From positions 1-27,019 of the IMG/VR virus record IMGVR_UViG_3300028422_002003: a stretch of 27,019 bases of DNA; one strand, given 5' to 3'. Numbering within the stretch: the first letter of the stretch is position 1; each line of letters opens with the position of its first letter. Made by a program: the position numbers and the translations under genes. Source of the stretch: a virus. This document shows positions 6,907 through 10,827 of the stretch, piece by piece. The notes beneath the pieces were generated by a model. The model was not told where the DNA came from, did no database searches, and saw only the letters and a program-made list of their open reading frames with translations.

Positions 6907-6968
6907 TGACCTCAGGCCTCCATCCGCCCTAGACTGCTCACCACGCAATCACACACAGGAGCGTTGTC
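6907..6968 (+). promoter_or_regulatory. Divergent control region with repeated 14-mer
   Basis: 62 bp between the leftward gene starting at 6906 and the rightward gene starting at 6969. On the plus strand, CTGACC (6906-6911), an 18-bp spacer and TAGACT (6930-6935) make a weak sigma70-like promoter. The start would fall at about 6942, exactly where CACGCAATCACACA (6942-6955) begins. That 14-mer is the inverse copy of 1993-2006. This placement would suit an operator acting just downstream of the start site; binding is untested. Confidence 0.35.
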
Positions 6969-7379
6969 ATGGGAATCGAGTACATCTGTAGCGGCTGCAC
7001 CCACCTCTTCGAGACGGACCTGGCGCAGCCCGAGCAGTGGCCACTGTTGCGCGATAAGCGCCAGCATCGGCGCTGCCCACGCTGCGGCAGCTTTGCGGTG
7101 CCTGAGCAGCTGTGGCGCCAACACAGCGGCTTCGACGAGGCGCTCTTCTTCATGTTCGCCGGGTGCGAAAACGCCTACGCATGCCACATCGAGGAGCTGC
7201 TCGATGCGCGGTGCGAAGAGGGGCAAGCCATGTCGAAGTGCTTTCATCTCATTCGCCTACAGAACGAAGCATTGCAGGGGCAAGTGGCTCGCCTTGAAAC
7301 AGCACTTGGTCACCTGATTGAGTTAGCGTTACCAGTTCCCCAGCCACAAAAGCCGGATGGGCGTAACGCTGACCATTGA
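6969..7379 (+). CDS. Zinc-ribbon protein (moron) with C-terminal coiled coil
   Basis: 136 residues on the strand opposite to the operon. A four-cysteine zinc ribbon is clear: CSGC at residues 8-11 and CPRC at 37-40. The middle carries further cysteines (FAGCENAYACHIEELLDARC), and the C-terminal third is an amphipathic helix (IRLQNEALQGQVARLETALGHLIELAL), probably for dimerisation. Mu's Com translational activator is also a small zinc-ribbon protein, but the two do not look alike beyond the metal site and no mom gene is present. The ATG at 6969 has CAGGAG upstream. The last 131 bases overlap the convergent leftward gene 7249-7587. Nucleic-acid binding is a reasonable inference. Confidence 0.75.
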   Translation: MGIEYICSGCTHLFETDLAQPEQWPLLRDKRQHRRCPRCGSFAVPEQLWRQHSGFDEALFFMFAGCENAYACHIEELLDARCEEGQAMSKCFHLIRLQNEALQGQVARLETALGHLIELALPVPQPQKPDGRNADH

Positions 7380-7587
7380 GAACCACATGGCCATCTCTGC
7401 ATCTGCGCGCGTGTACGGCCAGACCTGGGCGATGCCTGCGAGCGTGAACACGCTCGAGCATGGCCAGCACCAAGCGATCACCTTCTGCCCCTGGGCGTAT
7501 CCCATACGCACAACGGGCCACCGTCAGCAGAGCGCGGTTGTGTCGCATGGCATCGGCTAGGTGCAGGAACAGCGCGGGAGGAAACAT
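7249..7587 (-). CDS. Hypothetical early protein, 112 aa, overlapping the zinc-ribbon gene
   Basis: No known family. The N-terminus (MFPPALFLHLADAMRHNRALLTVARCAYG) is mildly hydrophobic. The C-terminal half (RDGHVVLNGQRYAHPAFVAGELVTLTQ) reads as a short beta-barrel, recalling the post-catalytic beta domain of Mu transposases; the likeness is weak. The ATG at 7587 forms TGATG with the stop of the preceding gene and is preceded by GGAGGTGG, strong evidence that this frame is translated. It overlaps the plus-strand zinc-ribbon gene by 131 bases at the 3' ends. An alternative 60-codon hydrophobic frame on the same strand (7329-7511) was judged less likely. Confidence 0.6.
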   Translation of the reverse strand: MFPPALFLHLADAMRHNRALLTVARCAYGIRPGAEGDRLVLAMLERVHARRHRPGLAVHARRCRDGHVVLNGQRYAHPAFVAGELVTLTQSGDQVLFQGEPLAPAMLRSVGE

Positions 7588-7841
7588 CACACCACCTCCA
7601 CTTTGAGCGCCTGCTGGCACAGCCAGAGCACGGAACCACGCACGGTGTAGTCGGTGCGGTCGCTCTCCATGTAGAGCCCATAACCGGGCGGTACGAGCGT
7701 GGCCAGGGCGTTGTTCTTCACCGCTATGGCGGAGCGCAGGTGGTTCACCTCGTCACTGAGGCGTGCCAGCTCGCGCCGGAGTGCGGCGTTCTCCATCAGG
7801 GCGTCGGAGAGGCTGGCCTGCTGAAGGTCTTGGGTATCCAT
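7587..7841 (-). CDS. Coiled-coil early protein, 84 aa
   Basis: The first 50 residues form a heptad-patterned coiled coil (LSDALMENAALRRELARLSDEVNHLRSAI is the core). A short Tyr-rich beta segment (YGLYMESDRTDYTVRG) and a closing helix follow. Start and stop both overlap the neighbours as TGATG, so the gene is translationally coupled to ner upstream and to the 112-aa gene downstream. No function can be named; dimerisation or protein-protein contact is likely from the coiled coil. Confidence 0.68.
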   Translation of the reverse strand: MDTQDLQQASLSDALMENAALRRELARLSDEVNHLRSAIAVKNNALATLVPPGYGLYMESDRTDYTVRGSVLWLCQQALKVEVV

Positions 7842-8083
7842 CAGGCGACCCTCCGCACCGCGCCACGGCGACGGCCGTGGCCACGATGGGCATAGGCGCC
7901 GGGCCAGAGACGATTGAGGGGGATGCCGGTTTTGGCGGCAATAAAGGTGGCGATGTTGTAGGATTTGGCCTGGGAGCGGACCACCTGGGTCACGGCACTG
8001 CGCTGGACCTTCAGGTGGTCGGCCACCTTGGAGGGTGGCCAGTCGGCCTTCACCATCGCGGCGTAGATATCGGCATGGTGCAA
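7841..8083 (-). CDS. ner: Ner-like DNA-binding regulator
   Basis: 80 residues against 75 in Mu Ner. Ner proteins bind between the divergent repressor and early promoters and turn down both during lytic growth. Visible pattern: HHADIYAAMVKADWPPSKVADHLKVQRSAVTQVV forms the helix-turn-helix, and the end IPLNRLWPGAY corresponds to the PEVIWPSRY end of Mu Ner. The start is a TTG at 8083 with AGAGGA about 9 bases upstream; no in-frame ATG lies nearby. It is the first gene of the leftward operon, as ner is in Mu, with a leader of about 75 bases. The basic tail (HRGHGRRRGAVRRVA) may add DNA affinity. Confidence 0.82.
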   Translation of the reverse strand: MHHADIYAAMVKADWPPSKVADHLKVQRSAVTQVVRSQAKSYNIATFIAAKTGIPLNRLWPGAYAHRGHGRRRGAVRRVA

Positions 8084-8103
8084 GGGTGTGTTCCTCTGGT
8101 TGT

Positions 8104-8128
8104 GGCGGTCTTGCAGGACCGCCTTTTT
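8104..8128 (+). terminator. Intrinsic terminator pointing toward the repressor gene
   Basis: GGCGGTC (8104-8110), loop TTGCAG, GACCGCC (8117-8123), then TTTTT (8124-8128). This is a classic rho-independent terminator on the plus strand within the ner leader. It would block plus-strand transcripts coming from the left arm (for example from the zinc-ribbon gene) from reading into the repressor gene. Leftward early transcripts pass through it with no T-tract. Confidence 0.68.
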
Positions 8129-8158
8129 AAGGTGCAGGATGCTGAACTAATTAAGGCG

Positions 8159-8194
8159 TGGTGTGAGTATGGTGAAGCATGCTTCACCTGTCAA
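8159..8194 (-). promoter_or_regulatory. Early promoter (Pe-like) with operator in its spacer
   Basis: On the minus strand, a perfect -35 TTGACA (8194-8189), a 17-bp spacer and -10 CATACT (8171-8166) predict a start near 8159, about 75 bases before the ner TTG. The spacer consists almost entirely of the dyad described at 8171-8188. Bound repressor would occlude polymerase directly. The location between divergent ner and repressor genes matches the Mu early promoter. Confidence 0.75.
8171..8188. promoter_or_regulatory. 18-bp perfect palindrome, probable repressor operator
   Basis: GGTGAAGCA followed by its exact reverse complement TGCTTCACC. It lies between the -35 and -10 of the leftward early promoter, and 12 bp upstream of the repressor ATG. 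It is the only such dyad seen between the divergent genes. The repressor or the Ner-like protein could be the ligand; a dimeric HTH repressor fits the 18-bp symmetric site. Confidence 0.72.
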
Positions 8195-8199
8195 GGCGT

Positions 8200-8952
8200 A
8201 TGAGTGAAGAAAACATCGCTTCGAGATTGAAATCAGAAAGAGTGAGGCTCGACCTCACCCAGACTGATACGGCCACCATTTGCGGCGCATCTAAGAGAAG
8301 CGTCATTGAATGGGAAAAGAAGACGCCTATCCCTTCTGACAAGCTCGCCAGACTTGCAGGTGCAGGATTCGACACTCACTACATCCTCACGGGTGAAATC
8401 TCTACTAATGGAGTGAGGGAAGAGGGCAGCAGCCCATACGCCTACACGGCACGGGCCATAGAGAGCCCCATGGTCGACTTCACCGCCTCAGAGCCTGGCC
8501 CTGTCTCAGTGACCATTCAGCGGGGCGGCTATCTGGAGGCGCCCTACTACGACGTGGAGGCGAGTGCCGGTGGCGGCGCCCTGGTGGGCGAGGAGAACCT
8601 GCACGGCCACCTCGCCTTTCGTGCCGAGTGGGTGCGGGAGATGGGGCTCGACATGGCCCGCTGCGCGGCCCTGAGCGTGCGCGGTGACTCCATGGAGCCG
8701 ACCCTCGCCGACGGCGACACCATCCTGGTGGACCTCTCCCAGCGCGACGGCGCCGACGGCATCTTCTGCCTGCGGGTGGGTGACACCCTGCTGGTCAAGC
8801 GCGTCCAGCACCGGCTGGATGGCTCGCTCTCGGTGATCTCGGATAACCCCGCCTACTCCCCCGAGCTGCTCCACCCCGGCGAGCAGAGCGCCTTCGAGGT
8901 GCTCGGCGCGGTGGTGTGGGCAGGCAAGACGCTCCGCCGTGGGCGAGGTTGA
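8200..8952 (+). CDS. c: LexA/CI-type phage repressor with S24 autoprotease domain
   Basis: 250 residues. N-terminal XRE-type helix-turn-helix at about 5-60 (IASRLKSERVRLDLTQ...CGASKRSVIEWEKK); linker with a candidate self-cleavage site in EASAGGGA (120-127); S24 peptidase domain with catalytic Ser164 in RGDSMEPTL and Lys200 in DTLLVKRVQ. The family maintains lysogeny and cuts itself when RecA filaments form, so induction is probably SOS-dependent. This differs from Mu c, which lacks a peptidase. I chose the ATG at 8200 because an upstream in-frame ATG at 8179 lies inside the operator palindrome. The first 250 bases are visibly less GC-rich than the rest, suggesting a swapped DNA-binding domain. 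Confidence 0.93.
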   Translation: MSEENIASRLKSERVRLDLTQTDTATICGASKRSVIEWEKKTPIPSDKLARLAGAGFDTHYILTGEISTNGVREEGSSPYAYTARAIESPMVDFTASEPGPVSVTIQRGGYLEAPYYDVEASAGGGALVGEENLHGHLAFRAEWVREMGLDMARCAALSVRGDSMEPTLADGDTILVDLSQRDGADGIFCLRVGDTLLVKRVQHRLDGSLSVISDNPAYSPELLHPGEQSAFEVLGAVVWAGKTLRRGRG

Positions 8953-8978
8953 TTTACGTAATGGAAAGGAGAACCGGG

Positions 8979-9431
8979 ATGTTGAGAGCAATAGGGATAG
9001 TGGGGGGCGTGCTACTGCTCGCCGTGGCGCAGGCCACGGAGTACCGCACGACGGTACACGGCGATGTGACGATCGAGATGCCGGTCACCGAGTACGTACC
9101 GGCCCCCATCGATAAAACAGAACTCGTGGCGATGGTGAGCCGGTTGAGGGAGCTCTATGCAGCAGCGATGGGGGTTAGGGGACAGTACCCATACCCGCAG
9201 AGCGTTGAAGGCATTCGTGCCTGTGTCACCAAGTATGGGTACGTGCGCGATGAGGCTCGGAGCATTCGAGAGCAGGCGCTGAAGATCGCGCGGGTGGGTT
9301 ATAGAGTGAAGCTCTCGATGGCCGCCGGTGACTTGTTCGCTTGCGCCTATTGTGGCGGCAGCGGCAAGAGCTGCCCTGAAGTACTCCCGGCGCTAGACGC
9401 CGTCGAGGCCATGCTCGCAGAGGAGCCATAG
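8979..9431 (+). CDS. Exported protein with CxxCxGxGxxC motif
   Basis: 150 residues. The N-terminus (MLRAIGIVGGVLLLAVAQA) is a clear Sec signal peptide with probable cleavage after VAQA, so the protein acts in the periplasm or envelope. The mature part is mainly helical. Cysteines are at 82, 122, 125 and 132; the last three form CAYCGGSGKSC, a DnaJ-like CxxCxGxGxxC knuckle that could bind zinc or form disulfides. The start ATG at 8979 has AAAGGAGAA 7-15 bases upstream and lies 26 bp after the repressor stop. It is therefore probably expressed from the repressor transcript in the lysogen. It is GC-poorer than the virion genes. A lysogenic conversion or exclusion role is inference; no family was recognised. 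Confidence 0.7.
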   Translation: MLRAIGIVGGVLLLAVAQATEYRTTVHGDVTIEMPVTEYVPAPIDKTELVAMVSRLRELYAAAMGVRGQYPYPQSVEGIRACVTKYGYVRDEARSIREQALKIARVGYRVKLSMAAGDLFACAYCGGSGKSCPEVLPALDAVEAMLAEEP

Positions 9432-9433
9432 CC

Positions 9434-9550
9434 ATGCTAGCCAAGGATGTGCTGAGATTTTACGGCTGGTTATTCTCTTCGTTCTGGAAAGCTATCCGCC
9501 CGCCTGAGGGGCAACCAAAGAGTAGGAAAAGGGGCTGGCGTAGGCGGTAG
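9434..9550 (+). CDS. 38-aa basic amphipathic peptide
   Basis: A short frame with GAGGAG 9-14 bases before the ATG starts 2 bases after the exported-protein gene. It encodes an aromatic N-terminal helix (DVLRFYGWLFSSFWKAI) and a strongly basic tail (KSRKRGWRRR). It may sit at the inner face of the membrane. The close spacing and good ribosome-binding site argue for translation. Length alone makes this uncertain. Confidence 0.5.
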   Translation: MLAKDVLRFYGWLFSSFWKAIRPPEGQPKSRKRGWRRR

Positions 9551-9632
9551 CCTGCTTTTTCACCTTGAGCGCCTACGCGCCCCACCAAGGGCCTCGCACA
9601 CCTCGGGTGCTGCGATGACCCGCAAAAAAATC

Positions 9633-9707
9633 ATTAAACATTCTCAGGGCGTTTTAAACGGGTTTTAAACACGGTCTGCTTTGGCGTCGAGGGGTCACTA
9701 CCCCTCA
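9633..9707. repeat. AT-rich tandem GTTTTAAAC motif and hairpin in convergent gap
   Basis: The 147-bp gap between convergent genes (9551-9697) holds an AT-rich island in otherwise GC-rich DNA. GTTTTAAAC occurs at 9651-9659 and 9662-9670, one helical turn (11 bp) apart, with a partial copy ATTAAAC at 9633-9639. A hairpin GAGGGGT-CACT-ACCCCTC follows, overlapping the stop of the leftward gene, without a T-tract. The hairpin may terminate transcripts. The tandem motif could be a same-face protein-binding site. No T-rich intrinsic terminator is present. Confidence 0.4.
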
Positions 9708-9940
9708 TCGCCACGGATGATCGCCCTGAGCCCCTCTAGGCGGGTTCTTACCCGGTCGGCCTCTGCCGGGTCTACGGCCTCTTTATCGCGCTGGTCGCGC
9801 GTCATCTGTCGGGCCTTCTCCCAGCCGCGCAGCCAGGCGGCCCGCTTGTCGTCCCGGCGGTAGGGGCAGGTGTCACGCGCCACCCCGCGTAGGGCGTCGC
9901 GCGTGGCCTCCTCCTCGATGTCGGCTAGGGTGAGGGGCAT
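9698..9940 (-). CDS. RMF/CrpP-like small protein
   Basis: 80 residues. The segment ALRGVARDTCPYRRDDKR then AAWLRGWEKARQ matches the ribosome modulation factor pattern (G...G...CPY......WL.GW..A). RMF binds the 16S rRNA 3' region and drives ribosomes into inactive dimers; related short proteins (CrpP-like) are frequent on phages and mobile elements with less certain roles. A charged helix (residues about 45-80) extends beyond the RMF core. The ATG at 9940 follows the upstream stop by 5 bases; an upstream extension to 10078 would overlap the Acb2-like gene and lacks family similarity. It is the last gene of the leftward island. A function in host translation control or defence evasion is inference. 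Confidence 0.75.
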   Translation of the reverse strand: MPLTLADIEEEATRDALRGVARDTCPYRRDDKRAAWLRGWEKARQMTRDQRDKEAVDPAEADRVRTRLEGLRAIIRGDEG

Positions 9941-9945
9941 GGCTG

Positions 9946-10170
9946 TCAGAAGGTGGTGGGCTGCGCCACACCACGGATGGTCCACATGAACCCTTGCTGG
10001 AGGTTGGTCTTGCCCAGCGCGATAGCACGCTTGTCGAGCCCCTGCATAGCTTCGAGCTTGGCGATAAAGGCGCCGCACTGTTCGGCCAGGGCCTTACCCT
10101 CGTTCATCAAGTCGATCTCCTCTTGGTTGAGATCGCGATAGCCTTTGATTTGCTGATGTTGGTCTTTCAA
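9946..10170 (-). CDS. acb2: Acb2/Tad1-hairpin-family cyclic-nucleotide sponge (anti-CBASS/Thoeris)
   Basis: 74 residues. The signature is distinctive: HQQIKGYRDLNQEEIDLMNEGKALAEQ at the N-terminus and LGKTNLQQGFMWTIRGVAQPTTF at the C-terminus, joined by a short loop, giving the two-helix hairpin of the Acb2 family. Known members (Pseudomonas phage Acb2, T4 Vs.4) form hexamers that sequester cyclic di- and trinucleotides made by CBASS and by Thoeris-type immunity. Tyr11 and Lys26 sit where I recall the ligand-binding residues of phage Acb2. The start is a TTG at 10170 with TAGGAG 8-13 bases upstream; no ATG is available. Slightly shorter than characterised members (about 90). Family assignment is strong; which cyclic nucleotides it binds is unknown. 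Confidence 0.85.
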   Translation of the reverse strand: MKDQHQQIKGYRDLNQEEIDLMNEGKALAEQCGAFIAKLEAMQGLDKRAIALGKTNLQQGFMWTIRGVAQPTTF

Positions 10171-10210
10171 GTTGGTGCTCCTATGAGTGCCTGGTTATGG
10201 ATACTGGGTG

Positions 10211-10477
10211 TTATATGCCTAGCTCACACAGTCGCCCAATCGGCAGTCCAGTAGCAGCTTCCATTTCGGCATCGGTAAATCCAAGTGCCCGTCCCACATC
10301 CCACTGACTGGGTTCCGTATCGGATTCCTCGTCATACCACTCGTCTACCAGGTTGTCCCAATGCGGGTCATCGTGATCTACCGCGCGAAAAAAGATTTTT
10401 ATTGCATCATCACGGCATATAACATGCCGTTCAACCGGACGCTCGGCGTCGGTGCGGTTTTCTGTATCGGTGCTCAT
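10211..10477 (-). CDS. Acidic small protein in the anti-defence island
   Basis: 88 residues, unrecognised and strongly acidic (for example DHDDPHWDNLVDEWYDEESDTEP). The C-terminal third (VGRALGFTDAEMEAATGLPIGRLCELGI) looks like a short helical domain. The ATG at 10477 has AGGTGAT 8-14 bases upstream; an in-frame GTG 12 bases earlier is possible. Highly acidic small phage proteins are sometimes DNA mimics that inhibit restriction or other DNA-binding defence enzymes. The neighbouring Acb2-like gene makes that idea worth testing, but nothing in the sequence proves it. It lies about 40 bp upstream of the Acb2-like gene and is probably co-transcribed with it. Confidence 0.65.
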   Translation of the reverse strand: MSTDTENRTDAERPVERHVICRDDAIKIFFRAVDHDDPHWDNLVDEWYDEESDTEPSQWDVGRALGFTDAEMEAATGLPIGRLCELGI

Positions 10478-10519
10478 AGCATCTATCACCTGTTGTTCCG
10501 TGCGCCGGTTAACGGCGCG

Positions 10520-10702
10520 TTAGTCGGACGCCAGCTCTAGCGCCCGATTGCGCACCTGGCGGAATGCCATTGCGCGCCCTTGCTCCATCCCCTCATTGAA
10601 GGCGTTGCCACCCGTGTGGCGCTCGGTGGTGGCCGCGTCATCCGCTTGCGCCGCCGCCTCTTCCAGCTCTTGTATCAGTCGCTCCAGTGGTATCGTTTCC
10701 AT
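10520..10702 (-). CDS. Small helical protein, first gene of the anti-defence island
   Basis: 60 residues with no recognised family. The N-terminal helix is acidic (LERLIQELEEAAAQADDA). It is followed by a Gly-containing turn and a second helix (AFNEGMEQGRAMAFRQVRNRALELA), a helical hairpin. The ATG at 10702 has GGAGAG 6-11 bases upstream. It is the promoter-proximal gene of the leftward four-gene cluster and would be expressed first. Its role is unknown; anti-defence is a context-based guess only. Confidence 0.62.
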   Translation of the reverse strand: METIPLERLIQELEEAAAQADDAATTERHTGGNAFNEGMEQGRAMAFRQVRNRALELASD

Positions 10703-10827
10703 CGTTCTCTCCGCTAGTGGTTGACAAACATCGAACAGTGACCGCAGCCTATAAAACCTCCCGCCTAGAGGCGCAGGGGAAACGTTTCCCCTGAGTCGCT
10801 ACCCGCGCTTTCCCGCATCCTGTGGGC
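10703..10827. promoter_or_regulatory. Divergent control region for anti-defence island and late operon
   Basis: 125 bp. Plus strand: TTGACA (10721-10726) and TATAAA (10750-10755) are separated by 23 bp, too far for an ordinary sigma70 promoter, so the TATAAA may be an activator-dependent -10. An inverted repeat CGCCT-AG-AGGCG (10762-10773) and a perfect 20-bp palindrome CAGGGGAAAC/GTTTCCCCTG (10774-10793) follow. Mu has a C-activated late promoter (PI) before the equivalent protease gene, and C/Mor bind dyads. By analogy this is the late promoter, with the dyad as operator or as a hairpin in the leader. No clear leftward sigma70 promoter was found. Confidence 0.5.

Noticed and set aside
7329-7511. 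60-codon hydrophobic minus-strand frame that could be a holin-like peptide
   Set aside because: It lacks a ribosome-binding site, while the overlapping frame from 7587 has a strong one and TGATG coupling.
8179-8199. Upstream in-frame ATG at 8179 as repressor start
   Set aside because: It lies inside the operator palindrome and downstream codons at 8200 begin the recognisable helix-turn-helix; starting earlier adds seven unrelated residues.
10721-10755. TTGACA and TATAAA taken as a standard sigma70 promoter
   Set aside because: The 23-bp spacing is too long for normal sigma70 recognition; kept only as a possible activator-dependent element.
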